From positions 1 through 38,783 of the forward strand of contig CATYSO010000023.1 of NCBI GenBank assembly GCA_958412345.1: DNA of 38,783 nt, written 5' to 3'. The translations under genes were made by a program, and so were the position numbers. The notes below the pieces were generated by a model. The model ran no database searches. It was not told where the DNA came from and saw only the letters and a program-made list of their open reading frames with translations. Positions 24,878-32,686 of this stretch are shown piece by piece. This stretch comes from an uncultured Collinsella sp. (GTDB lineage Bacteria; Actinomycetota; Coriobacteriia; Coriobacteriales; Coriobacteriaceae). Within the stretch, counting starts at the first letter, position 1; every line of letters begins with the position of its first letter.

Positions 24878-25678
24878 CTATTCCGAGCCCTCAGCCTGAG
24901 CCTTCACCCGCGCATAAGCGCGCACGATACGAGAGACGGTACTCTTGCTGATTCCCGTATACCGTTCAATCTCGCGCACCGTGTAGCCGCCATCGTGCAG
25001 GGCGAAAATGATTCCGTCTCGCCGCGCGGGTGCTACGGTCTTGAGCTCATTGAGCGGAACGCCCAGGCGCTTCGCCATCTTGTCGGCAAACGCACGCCGC
25101 TCCCACTCCGTCTCATCCATATCGTGAATCACCGGATCGGAACCATCGGGCATCGACAGAGAATAATCCAGAAACCCCTTGGCAGACTCAAAGAGCTCAA
25201 GCACACAAGAAGGGTCCGAAAATCCCCTCGTCGCATCGTTGTCATACGCTCGCAGATACTCGGCAAAGCTGCTCCACGGATAGCGCTCGATCAGGGCGAT
25301 ACCCGCCTCCTGCGGATTAGCGTGAACATAGCGAATGGCGGCCATTAGATAACGGTCGGTATCGAGCGAGCGCCGGTCAAAACGGTTCTGGAACAGATGA
25401 CCTGTGCGCCCCGTGCGTTTATTGAACCGCCGCGCGTACGTCAAAAGCAGCCGGTGCATCGCCGCGCTCATCGCGTCCTCGTAATCTGCAAGCACCAGAT
25501 GCACGTGATTGCCCATAAGGCACCAGGCGATAACCGTCACGCCCGCCTCGCGGCAGCACTCACGCATCAGCTCCAAAAACTCCCACCGGTCATCGTCACC
25601 CTCAAAGATGAGCTGCTTGCCCACACCGCGGGCACAGACATGGTAAAAGCCGGTAACCGTTCTCCAAACGCGCTGCAT
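24878..25678 (-). CDS. RAYT-type (REP-associated) Y1 transposase with C-terminal HTH
   Basis: A 266-residue protein from ATG 25678 with SD GAAGGGAG; an in-frame ATG 60 bp upstream has no clear SD. Seen: FYHVCARGVGKQLIFEGDDD, the HUH motif GNHVHLVL (His58, His60), YARRFNKRTGRTGHLFQNRF, and RYVHANPQEAGI with candidate nucleophile Tyr110 or Tyr117. The protein ends in a helix-turn-helix (DGGYTVREIERYTGISKSTVSRIVRAY). Known: Y1 domain proteins of this group (TnpA_REP-like) are single-copy and cut REP-type palindromic DNA hairpins rather than moving as an IS. No flanking IS ends are visible. Its proximity to a GGGACAA palindrome is notable. Confidence 0.85.
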   Translation of the reverse strand: MQRVWRTVTGFYHVCARGVGKQLIFEGDDDRWEFLELMRECCREAGVTVIAWCLMGNHVHLVLADYEDAMSAAMHRLLLTYARRFNKRTGRTGHLFQNRFDRRSLDTDRYLMAAIRYVHANPQEAGIALIERYPWSSFAEYLRAYDNDATRGFSDPSCVLELFESAKGFLDYSLSMPDGSDPVIHDMDETEWERRAFADKMAKRLGVPLNELKTVAPARRDGIIFALHDGGYTVREIERYTGISKSTVSRIVRAYARVKAQAEGSE

Positions 25679-26082
25679 GGCGCTCCCTTCGCGCAGGATC
25701 TGCTTGCCATCCAATACAACACGATTGAAGCGTGCCATCAAAACATCCACGCAAAATGACACCCCGGCACGGTCAAAGGCATCAAACGAACGGCGAACGG
25801 TAACGGATCGACAGGTCAAACGTCATAATGTTTTCAAAAGCTGACCAAAAGCTTGCCCAGGACTGACCCCCTCTACGGAAGTCCGCGACCACAAAATGCT
25901 AAGTTAAACCGCTTCAATTAAAAGTTCCACGCTTCTCGCTACGAAAACTGAGCCGTTCGCCGAATATTCCGTGCATTTCGCGGTATTATAGGGGCTGCAT
26001 GTCATGTCCCTTTCGAAGGGTCGCCCGGCAATCGCCAGCCACGACCCCCAGACGGGACGCCAACACGATAGAGAGGAGAGGC
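25679..26082. other. Intergenic region, promoter of the NifU-like gene
   Basis: About 400 bp without a supported gene. Near its right end TATTAT at 25984-25989 is a good -10 element on the plus strand about 95 bp before the NifU-like ATG; no convincing -35 is seen. The remaining sequence is AT-richer than its neighbours and shows no GGGACAA element. Confidence 0.4.
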
Positions 26083-26817
26083 ATGCAGTACTCACAGGAA
26101 GTGGAGAACATGTGCCCCGTTGCCAAGGGTGCATACCACGGCCCCGCACCCATCCCCGAGGAGGGCAAGTGGGTCCAGGCTAAGGAGATTTCCGACATCT
26201 CCGGTCTTACGCACGGTGTGGGTTGGTGCGCACCTCAGCAGGGCGCCTGCAAGCTCACGCTGAACGTCAAGGACGGCATCATCGAGGAGGCCCTCGTTGA
26301 GACCATCGGCTGCTCGGGCATGACCCACTCTGCCGCCATGGCATCCGAGATCCTTCCCGGCAAGACCATCCTCGAGGCCCTCAACACCGACCTCGTCTGC
26401 GACGCCATCAACGTTGCTATGCGCGAGATCTTCCTGCAGATCGTTTACGGCCGCAGCCAGACCGCGTTCTCCGAGGGCGGCCTGCCCGTGGGCGCCTCCC
26501 TCGACGACCTCGGCAAGGGCCTTCGCTCTCAGGTCGGCACCATGTTCGGCACCAAGGCCAAGGGCGCTCGTTACCTCGAGCTCGCTCAGGGCTACGTCAC
26601 CCGCATGGCTCTCAACGACAAGAACGAGATCATCGCGTTCGAGTTCCTGAACCTCGGCAAGTTCACCGACGCCGTCAAGGCCGGCAAGACCCCCGAGGAG
26701 GCCATCGCTGGCGCTATGGGCCACTATGGTCAGTGGGAAAACGCTGCCAAGTACATCGACCCGCGCACCGACGAGGAGACTCACTCCGTCGCCAGCGTGT
26801 TCCCGGTTCACGAGTAG
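26083..26817 (+). CDS. NifU-like Fe-S assembly scaffold of the GGGtGRT-associated type
   Basis: A 244-residue protein from ATG 26083 with GAGGAG SD. Upstream in-frame codons exist but lie between the promoter and the SD. Seen: an N-terminal IscU/NifU-like region with Cys49 and Cys56 (GWCAPQQGACKLTL), Cys77 (IGCSGMTHSAAM) and Cys106 (DLVCDAI), then a C-terminal extension of about 130 residues not found in SufU (FGTKAKGARYLELAQGYVTRMALNDKNEIIAFEFLNLG). Known: proteins of this kind are annotated as iron-sulfur assembly scaffolds and occur beside GGGtGRT genes in anaerobes, with no experimental role known to me. The next gene follows after 18 bp, so they form one operon. Codon use is highly biased, suggesting strong expression. 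Confidence 0.85.
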   Translation: MQYSQEVENMCPVAKGAYHGPAPIPEEGKWVQAKEISDISGLTHGVGWCAPQQGACKLTLNVKDGIIEEALVETIGCSGMTHSAAMASEILPGKTILEALNTDLVCDAINVAMREIFLQIVYGRSQTAFSEGGLPVGASLDDLGKGLRSQVGTMFGTKAKGARYLELAQGYVTRMALNDKNEIIAFEFLNLGKFTDAVKAGKTPEEAIAGAMGHYGQWENAAKYIDPRTDEETHSVASVFPVHE

Positions 26818-26835
26818 AAAGGGAGGGAAATAACT

Positions 26836-27840
26836 ATGACTGTTACGTTCGAAGGTTACGAGCGCCGCGCTGACAAGATCAACAAGTGCCTCGCCGACAA
26901 CGGCATCGCCTCCCTCGAGGAAGCTCTGCAGATCTGCACCGACAAGGGCTTCAACCCGCGTGAGATCGTCAACAACACCCAGTCCATCGCCTTCCAGAAC
27001 GCCGAGTGGGCCTACACCCTCGGCTGCGCTCTCGCTGTCAAGCGTGGCGCCAAGACCGCTTCTGAGGCTGCCGCCATCATCGGCGAGGGCATCCAGGCCT
27101 TCACCGTTCCCGGCTCCGTCGCCGAGGACCGCAAGGTCGGTCTGGGCCATGGCAACCTGGGCGCTATGCTGCTCTCCGACGACACCGAGTGCTTCGCCTT
27201 CCTGGCCGGTCACGAGTCCTTCGCTGCTGCTGAAGGCGCTATCGGCCTGGCTCTGAACGCCAACAAGGCTCGCAAGAAGCCGCTGCGCGTTATCCTCAAT
27301 GGTCTGGGCAAGGACGCCGCCCAGATCATCGCCCGCATCAACGGCTTCACCTATGTGAAGACCCAGTTCGACTACTACACGGGCGAGCTCAAGGTCGTCG
27401 AGACCATCCCCTACTCCGATGGTCCCCGCGCTGCCGTTAACTGCTACGGCTCCGACGACGTCCGCGAGGGCGTTGCCATCATGTGGCACGAGAACGTCGA
27501 TATCTCGATCACCGGTAACTCCACCAACCCCACGCGCTTCCAGCATCCCGTCGCTGGCACCTACAAGAAGGAGCGCATCGAGGCTGGCAAGAAGTACTTC
27601 TCCGTCGCTTCTGGTGGCGGCACTGGCCGCACCCTGCACCCGGATAACATGGGCGCCGGCCCTGCCTCTTACGGCATGACCGACACCATGGGCCGTATGC
27701 ACTCCGACGCCCAGTTCGCCGGTTCTTCTTCCGTGCCTGCACACGTCGACATGATGGGTCTCATCGGCATGGGCAACAACCCCATGGTCGGTGCCACCGT
27801 CGCCTGCGCTGTCGCCGTCGAGGAGGCCCTCAAGGCCTAA
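26836..27840 (+). CDS. GGGtGRT family protein, function unknown
   Basis: A 334-residue protein from ATG 26836 (GGGAGGG SD). Seen: SGGGTGRT at 259-266, the name-giving motif, followed by a glycine- and methionine-rich tail (NMGAGPASYGMTDTMGRMHSDAQF, MMGLIGMGNNPMVGA). Earlier segments are VPGSVAEDRKVGLGHGNLGAMLL and LAGHESFAAAEGAIGLALNANKAR, which resemble a nucleotide- or metal-binding alpha/beta fold but match no known enzyme I can name. No signal peptide. Known: the family is recognised only by this motif and its pairing with the NifU-like protein. It ends just before a strong terminator, so the pair is a closed two-gene unit. Role in Fe-S supply is inference. Confidence 0.88.
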   Translation: MTVTFEGYERRADKINKCLADNGIASLEEALQICTDKGFNPREIVNNTQSIAFQNAEWAYTLGCALAVKRGAKTASEAAAIIGEGIQAFTVPGSVAEDRKVGLGHGNLGAMLLSDDTECFAFLAGHESFAAAEGAIGLALNANKARKKPLRVILNGLGKDAAQIIARINGFTYVKTQFDYYTGELKVVETIPYSDGPRAAVNCYGSDDVREGVAIMWHENVDISITGNSTNPTRFQHPVAGTYKKERIEAGKKYFSVASGGGTGRTLHPDNMGAGPASYGMTDTMGRMHSDAQFAGSSSVPAHVDMMGLIGMGNNPMVGATVACAVAVEEALKA

Positions 27841-27875
27841 TCCCGCCCGCGCGATGCTCATATAGTTGAGCTTTG

Positions 27876-27908
27876 GAGCCGCTACCTTTCGGGGTAGCGG
27901 CTCTTTTT
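27876..27908 (+). terminator. Terminator of the NifU-like/GGGtGRT operon
   Basis: GAGCCGCTACC (27876-27886) and GGTAGCGGCTC (27893-27903) form a perfect 11-bp stem followed by five T residues, 35 bp after the GGGtGRT stop codon. Confidence 0.9.
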
Positions 27909-28096
27909 GTTTGCGCTGTCGCAGGGTAGCTAATGCCAATATATCAGTTGGGGCGAAATACGAGATGTGATGAGATGGAATGTCAGAGCGCCCATGACGC
28001 CCACCTGCCATATGTGCCCTTTACCGATTTGCCGAGTCTTTACGGCCCCATTGCCGATCACCCGTGCGACAATGCGCCGAACGAGAAAGGAATCCG

Positions 28097-29623
28097 ATGG
28101 AATCGACTGATGTACTGGTAATTGGATCTGGCATTGCGGGCCTTTGCGCCGCCATCGAAGCGGCGCGCACGGGTGCAACCGTCACTGTGGCAAGCGCCGG
28201 CAAGATTATGAGTGGATCGAGCTTCTTCCCCGGAACCTGGGGCCTGGGGCTTATCGGACCCGTTAACGAAGACGACGAACAAGACCTCATCGACACCATT
28301 CAGACCGTTGGTGGCGGCGTCGCCGACCCCGAGCTTGTCCAGACGTTTGTCCACAGCATTCCCCAGGCAATTGAATGGCTTGAGCAAGACCTGGGCGTTG
28401 AGCTCCAGCGTCCGCAAAGCGCTGAGAGCGCTCAGCAAAAGCAATTTATCCCCTGCTTTGACCACAAGACGCGCATGTGGCGCGGCCTCACCCGCAAGCC
28501 CCTTGAGGACGCTCTGGCGACCCGGATCGAGTCACTCGGCATTCGCCTGCTCCCCCGCCATGAGCTTATCGACCTTGTTGAGGACACGAACGGCAGAATA
28601 ACCGGAACCGTGCTCTACGACCTCACCGAAAATCGAATGGTGCCCTTTGCTGCCAAGGCCACGATCATCGCAGCCGGTGGCACAGGCGGCCTGTTCGAGC
28701 GCAGCCTTACGTCGGCTGATGTGCTCAGCTCCTCGCAGGCCATCGCGCTGGCGCACGGCGCAACACTTACTAATATAGAGTTCATGCAGATGATGCCCGG
28801 CTTCATCGAGCCCAAGCGCAACCTGGTCTTCAACGAGAAAACCTGGCGCTACGTACATGTAGACCAGCCGGTCGATATCGCCGACGATAAGCTCGACGAT
28901 CTGCTCGAGCAACGCTCCGGATATGGTCCTTTCACCTCGCGCTTGGCCTCCCGCGCCATCGACCTCGTCATCGATCAGGCAGGTGCCGAAGGCTTGGCGC
29001 TCCACTACGACTTCCCCCGCGAGGACATCCCCGAGTTTGTGCAGACCTTTGCCACCTGGCTACAAGACGAGCACGGCATCGCGCCGACCGACGAGATGCG
29101 CGTGGCGATGTATGCCCACGCCGCCAACGGCGGTATCAAAATCGACAAGACCGCGTACACGGGCGTTGAGGGCCTCTACGCCTGCGGTGAGGCAACAGGC
29201 GGCATGCACGGCGCCGACCGCATCGGCGGCTTGTCGAGTGCCAATGGCATCGTATTCGGTCGCATCGCAGGCGCATCGGCAGCCCAAGCAGCACAGAAAG
29301 AGCCCGAGACAGCCCTGAAGGCGGATATCGCCCTCCCCCAGTACGGCATAGCCGCAACAGATGCCGAACGCCTGACACACAGCCTTAAGCACACGATGAG
29401 CACCTATTGCATGATCAACAGGACCGAAGTTGGCCTTTCCAAGGCGCTGCAAGAGCTTGAAAGCCTGCAAGATGATGCCACAGCTCTAAATAAGCCGCAT
29501 GCCAACGACAGCGAAGTCGCAGCCCTCGCCCGCCTGCAATCGCAGATTCAACTAGCACAGGAAATGGTCAAAGCCATGCACAAGCGGACCGAAAGTCTCG
29601 GATCGCACTATCGAGCGGACTAA
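28097..29623 (+). CDS. FAD-dependent oxidoreductase, NadB/FrdA superfamily
   Basis: A 508-residue flavoprotein from ATG 28097 with SD GAAAGGA. An in-frame ATG 33 bp upstream lies before the SD. Seen: the dinucleotide fold DVLVIGSGIAGLCAAIEAARTG (GSGIAG at 11-16), ATIIAAGGTGG, and the C-terminal FAD segment GLYACGEATGGMHGADRIGG plus SSANGIVFGRIAG. Known: the superfamily holds L-aspartate oxidase, succinate dehydrogenase and fumarate reductase flavoproteins and many single-gene reductases. The HGADRIGG motif corresponds to the substrate-binding loop. No FeS or membrane subunit lies nearby and no nadA/nadC partner is present, so I cannot choose between aspartate oxidase-like and other activities. 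Confidence 0.82.
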   Translation: MESTDVLVIGSGIAGLCAAIEAARTGATVTVASAGKIMSGSSFFPGTWGLGLIGPVNEDDEQDLIDTIQTVGGGVADPELVQTFVHSIPQAIEWLEQDLGVELQRPQSAESAQQKQFIPCFDHKTRMWRGLTRKPLEDALATRIESLGIRLLPRHELIDLVEDTNGRITGTVLYDLTENRMVPFAAKATIIAAGGTGGLFERSLTSADVLSSSQAIALAHGATLTNIEFMQMMPGFIEPKRNLVFNEKTWRYVHVDQPVDIADDKLDDLLEQRSGYGPFTSRLASRAIDLVIDQAGAEGLALHYDFPREDIPEFVQTFATWLQDEHGIAPTDEMRVAMYAHAANGGIKIDKTAYTGVEGLYACGEATGGMHGADRIGGLSSANGIVFGRIAGASAAQAAQKEPETALKADIALPQYGIAATDAERLTHSLKHTMSTYCMINRTEVGLSKALQELESLQDDATALNKPHANDSEVAALARLQSQIQLAQEMVKAMHKRTESLGSHYRAD

Positions 29624-29666
29624 TTCGAACACCCATCTAAAGCAGAACACAACTAATCGATATCTA

Positions 29667-29700
29667 TGGGCCCCGTGAGCTCGAAGTGGCACGGGGCCCA
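29667..29700 (+). terminator. Strong hairpin after the flavoprotein gene
   Basis: TGGGCCCCGTG and CACGGGGCCCA form a perfect 11-bp stem with a 12-nt loop, 43 bp after the flavoprotein stop. The T-run is poor (TTCGTG), so it may be a weak or Rho-assisted terminator. Confidence 0.55.
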
Positions 29701-29784
29701 TTCGTGTCCGTACGGCAGCGTATCCTTATTCTGAATACGGAGCGGGCAAAGCCCGCATAGACAATAGGCCAGCGAGGAGGAGAT

Positions 29785-30645
29785 ATGGACAGTAGAGATA
29801 TCGAGAAGTGGCGTGTCGAACTTGATAGCTACGCCAATGTAGAAGACGGCGTTGAGTATTGGCTCGCACGAGATTTAATGGAACCCATGGGGTACACGCG
29901 ATGGGAAAACTTCGCCGAAGTTGTTAAAAGGGCAAAAGTCTCGTGCGAAACAAACAAAACTCCAGTTGATTCCCATTTTCGTGACACCACGAAAATGGTA
30001 ATTGCCGGTGTCGCCGCTCGCGCGGTTAAAGACTACAAACTTACGCGCTATGCATGCTATTTAATCGCCCAGAACGGAGATTCAAACAAGCCAGAGATTG
30101 CACTCGCCCAAGCATACTTTGCCGTGCAGACGCGCCGCCAAGAGCTCATAGAGCAGCGCTTCGCAGAGATTCAGCGCTTACAGGCGCGCCACTCGCTACC
30201 CGATTCAGAGAAACAGCTCTCGGGTATTGCATTCAAACGCGGCGTGGACTCCAAAGGATTCGCGATCATCAAGTCGAAGGGCGATGAAGCGTTATTCGGC
30301 GGCAGAAGCACGGCGGAAATGAAGCAGCAGCTCGGCATACCCAAGAGCGCGGCATTGGCGGACAGGTTAGCCGATGTCCTCATCAAAGCAAAGGACCTTA
30401 CGAACTCGATGACGGCCTTCAACGCCGAGGAACACGACCTGTACGGTCTGGACCAGATCAAGCAAGAGCACGTCGAGAACAACACAAGCGTGCGTGGCAG
30501 CCTCATCGACCGCGGAATTGTCCCCGAGAACCTGCCGCCTGCCGAGGATACAAAAAAGCTCGAGCGTCGCGTGAAGGCAGACGAGAAGAAACTCAAGGAA
30601 GGTACCGACGGTTTTACCGATCCCCAGGGTAGACTCGATCTGTGA
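29785..30645 (+). CDS. dinD: DinD-like DNA-damage-inducible protein
   Basis: A 286-residue protein; ATG 29785 follows GAGGAGGAG. Seen: EYWLARDLMEPMGYTRWENFAEVVKRA at the N-terminus (the Bro-N-like domain shared with DinD), THFRDTTKMV-like DSHFRDTTKMVIAG, DYKLTRYACYLIAQNGD, YFAVQTRRQELIEQ, and a C-terminal helical half rich in charged residues. Length fits E. coli DinD. Known: DinD is induced by the SOS response and is reported to inhibit RecA filament activities in E. coli; its role elsewhere is untested. I looked for a LexA box upstream: only a half-site CGAAC is seen near 29626, so SOS control is unproven. Confidence 0.85.
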   Translation: MDSRDIEKWRVELDSYANVEDGVEYWLARDLMEPMGYTRWENFAEVVKRAKVSCETNKTPVDSHFRDTTKMVIAGVAARAVKDYKLTRYACYLIAQNGDSNKPEIALAQAYFAVQTRRQELIEQRFAEIQRLQARHSLPDSEKQLSGIAFKRGVDSKGFAIIKSKGDEALFGGRSTAEMKQQLGIPKSAALADRLADVLIKAKDLTNSMTAFNAEEHDLYGLDQIKQEHVENNTSVRGSLIDRGIVPENLPPAEDTKKLERRVKADEKKLKEGTDGFTDPQGRLDL

Positions 30646-30688
30646 AAGCGGCCGTGCCCTTTCGGGTTCGACCACATGCGAGGTCAAC

Positions 30689-30720
30689 AAAAAAGACGGC
30701 CAACTTTCGCTGACCGTCTT
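30689..30720 (-). terminator. tRNA-type terminator, distal copy
   Basis: On the minus strand AAGACGG (30720-30714) pairs with CCGTCTT (30699-30693), continued by T residues to 30689. It is nearly identical to the terminator at 30866-30897 and follows a 20-bp tRNA-Lys 3' fragment, so it is part of a duplicated segment. Confidence 0.7.
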
Positions 30721-30729
30721 AACATACTT

Positions 30730-30749
30730 TGGTGGGCCGTCAGGGGGTC
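30730..30749 (-). pseudogene. tRNA-Lys 3'-end fragment
   Basis: Twenty bases identical to the 3' end (with CCA) of the two intact tRNA-Lys genes, including the acceptor strand and the start of the T stem. Beyond 30749 the sequence diverges completely. Together with the flanking terminator and the sequence GGGTTCGACC on its left it repeats the segment at 30830-30926 at an offset of 176-178 bp. Confidence 0.7.
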
Positions 30750-30865
30750 AGCCTGCTGCGCAGGCGGCCGCTGCGACGCTTCGCGCCTTGCGCGCTGCGC
30801 TGGCAAATGCTCGCGCATTTCCTCAGCACCGCGCCCTTACGGGTTCGACCCCATGTACTGTTAAC

Positions 30866-30897
30866 AAAAAAAGACGGCCAACTTTCGTTGACCGTCT
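30866..30897 (-). terminator. Terminator of the tRNA array
   Basis: On the minus strand AGACGG (30897-30892) pairs with CCGTCT (30877-30872), followed by a run of T to 30866. It lies 11 bp beyond the CCA end of the proximal tRNA-Lys and closes the His-Lys-Lys transcript. Confidence 0.75.
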
Positions 30898-30907
30898 AAA
30901 CATGCTT

Positions 30908-30983
30908 TGGTGGGCCGTCAGGGGGTCGAACCCTGGACCTTGGGATTAAGAGTCCCCTGCTCTACCAACTGAGCTAACGACCC
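30908..30983 (-). tRNA. tRNA-Lys (CTT), copy 1
   Basis: The minus strand folds as a complete cloverleaf of 76 nt with encoded CCA. Acceptor GGGTCGT pairs with ACGGCCC (one T-G), the D arm is GCTC/GAGC, the anticodon loop is CTCTTAA with anticodon CTT, and the T arm is CAGGG/CCCTG. The anticodon stem has a G-A mismatch at 27-43. Identical copy at 31027-31102. Confidence 0.95.
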
Positions 30984-31026
30984 AAAGCTAAAGTCCGTTG
31001 TGGCGGACTTTAGAGGAGATATCGTG

Positions 31027-31102
31027 TGGTGGGCCGTCAGGGGGTCGAACCCTGGACCTTGGGATTAAGAGTCCCCTGCTCTACCAACTGAGCTAACGAC
31101 CC
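31027..31102 (-). tRNA. tRNA-Lys (CTT), copy 2
   Basis: Same sequence and fold as the tRNA at 30908-30983, 43 bp away from it, with encoded CCA. The two lie in one transcription unit with tRNA-His. Confidence 0.95.
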
Positions 31103-31124
31103 GATATCAACACGAAGCAAGAAC

Positions 31125-31202
31125 TGGGGTGGGTAAAGGGACTCGAACCCTCGACCTACGGGACCACAACCCGTCGCTCTAGCCAACTGAGCTACACCCA
31201 CC
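31125..31202 (-). tRNA. tRNA-His (GTG)
   Basis: On the minus strand acceptor GTGGGTG pairs with TACCCAC, with the extra G at -1 opposite C73 that is diagnostic for tRNA-His. Anticodon loop TTGTGGT gives GTG. CCA is encoded. It is the first gene of the His-Lys-Lys array. Confidence 0.95.
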
Positions 31203-31367
31203 GTGTCCTGTGCGCTTCGCGCTCGACTATTATTGCAAGGAACGCCACGCGATGCAAGCCCCAATTTTCAAGAATTTTGAAAAGAGTTTTTCGGATCCAT
31301 TTCGAGCATTTCCCACCGGCTTCATAGGAGTAAACTTGCCCCACTGCAAATCCTCGAAAGGACCGGC

Positions 31368-32549
31368 ATGAAAGAACTCTCCAACCGCACGGCAAGATTT
31401 ACCGATTCGGTCATCCGCCGCATGACACGCATCTCCAATAAGTATGGCGCCGTCAATCTCTCGCAGGGCTTCCCCGACTTCGATCCCCCGGCGCAGCTGC
31501 TCAACAGCCTGAGCGCCATCGCCAGCGACCCCAAGCCGCTCTACCACCAGTACTCCGTCACCTGGGGCTCTCAGGCCATGCGCGAGGCGCTCGCCGCCAA
31601 ACAGGAGCACTTTATGGGCATGCCGGTCGACCCCAACCAGAATATCGTGGTCACCTGCGGCTCCACCGAAGCCATGATGGCCGCCATGATGACGGTCACG
31701 AACCCCGGCGACAAGGTCATTATCTTCTCGCCGTTCTACGAGAACTACGGCGCCGACACGATCCTTTCGGGTGCCGAGCCCATCTACGTGCCGCTCAACC
31801 CGCCCACATTCGATTTTGACCGAGAGACGCTCGAGGCAGCCTTCCGCGACAACGATCCCAAGGCCATCGTCCTGTGCAACCCTTCCAACCCCTGCGGCAA
31901 GGTCTTTACGCGCGAGGAGCTCACCTTTATCGCCGACCTCTGCAAAAAGTACGACGCCTACTGCATCACCGACGAGGTCTACGAGCACATCGTCTACGCG
32001 CCCCACGAGCACGTGTACATGGCCACGCTGCCCGGCATGTTTGAGCGCACCATCAGCTGCAGCTCGCTGTCCAAGACCTACTCCATCACCGGCTGGCGCC
32101 TGGGCTACACCATCGCTCCTGCCGAAATCACCGAGCGCATCAAGAAGGTCCACGACTTCCTCACCGTAGGCGCCGCCGCTCCCCTGCAAGAGGCCGTCGT
32201 TACCGCCCTCAATTTCGACGATAGCTATTACCGGGAGGTCCTCGACCTCTACACCGCCAAGCGCGACCTATTCTGTCAGGGACTCGACAGCATCGGCCTC
32301 ACGCACAACGTGCCGCAGGGCGCCTACTACGTGATGATGGATATCTCGGAGTTTGGCTATGACAGCGACCTCGACTTCTGCGAGGATTTGGCCTCCAAGG
32401 TGGGCGTGGGCGCCGTTCCGGGCTCGAGCTTCTTCCGCGAGCCCGTCAACCACCTCATCCGCTTCCACTTTGCCAAGCGAGACGAAACGCTCAACGCTGC
32501 GCTGGAGAACCTCAAGTCTCTGCGTGATAAAATCGAGCCGCGCGGGTAA
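31368..32549 (+). CDS. Class I/II PLP-dependent aminotransferase
   Basis: A 393-residue fold-type I aminotransferase; ATG 31368 follows GAAAGGA by 6 nt. Seen: AVNLSQGFPDFDPP, YHQYSVTWGSQAMREALA, VTCGSTEAMMAAMMT, NPSNPCGKVFTREEL, DEVYEHIVY, the PLP lysine in SSLSKTYSITGWRLGY (about residue 237), and RFHFAKRDETL with the substrate-carboxylate Arg. Known: enzymes with this exact motif set include aspartate/aromatic aminotransferases and kynurenine or methionine aminotransferases; sequence alone does not give the substrate. It is a single-gene unit closed by a strong terminator. Confidence 0.92.
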   Translation: MKELSNRTARFTDSVIRRMTRISNKYGAVNLSQGFPDFDPPAQLLNSLSAIASDPKPLYHQYSVTWGSQAMREALAAKQEHFMGMPVDPNQNIVVTCGSTEAMMAAMMTVTNPGDKVIIFSPFYENYGADTILSGAEPIYVPLNPPTFDFDRETLEAAFRDNDPKAIVLCNPSNPCGKVFTREELTFIADLCKKYDAYCITDEVYEHIVYAPHEHVYMATLPGMFERTISCSSLSKTYSITGWRLGYTIAPAEITERIKKVHDFLTVGAAAPLQEAVVTALNFDDSYYREVLDLYTAKRDLFCQGLDSIGLTHNVPQGAYYVMMDISEFGYDSDLDFCEDLASKVGVGAVPGSSFFREPVNHLIRFHFAKRDETLNAALENLKSLRDKIEPRG

Positions 32550-32573
32550 GGACGGTCAGTAACTAAAGGCACT

Positions 32574-32615
32574 AAAGAAACCTCGTGAACCCGTTGGGCC
32601 ACGAGGTTTCTTTTT
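32574..32615. terminator. Terminator after the aminotransferase
   Basis: AAAGAAACCTCGTG (32574-32587) and CACGAGGTTTCTTT (32600-32613) form a perfect 14-bp stem with A-run before and T-run after, so it can act on both strands. It lies 25 bp after the aminotransferase stop. Confidence 0.9.
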
Positions 32616-32686
32616 ATAGCGACCTCATTTATTTTTTAGAGCGCTATACTTTAGTCGCGGAGCAACTCGTCCCAGAGAGGAATACT

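Larger units (their letters stand above)
30655..30926. repeat. Duplicated segment: terminator plus tRNA-Lys 3' end
   Basis: Two copies of about 95 bp, 30655-30749 and about 30830-30926, share a GGGTTCGACC block, an A-run, the hairpin terminator and the tRNA-Lys 3' end. The A-run differs in length by one and a few single bases differ. The 80 bp between (30750-30829) is GC-rich with GCGC-type short palindromes and no gene. This can be an old tandem duplication of a tRNA gene whose body was lost, or an attachment-site scar. Confidence 0.65.

Noticed and set aside
26092..28011. A 639-codon open frame antisense to the NifU-like and GGGtGRT genes
   Set aside because: It mirrors two well-supported genes with strong codon bias; its translation is Gly/Val/Asp-rich with no motifs and no SD.
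29626..29640. LexA-box-like CGAACA upstream of dinD
   Set aside because: Only a half-site; no opposing GTTCG at the right distance, and it is 150 bp away from the start codon.
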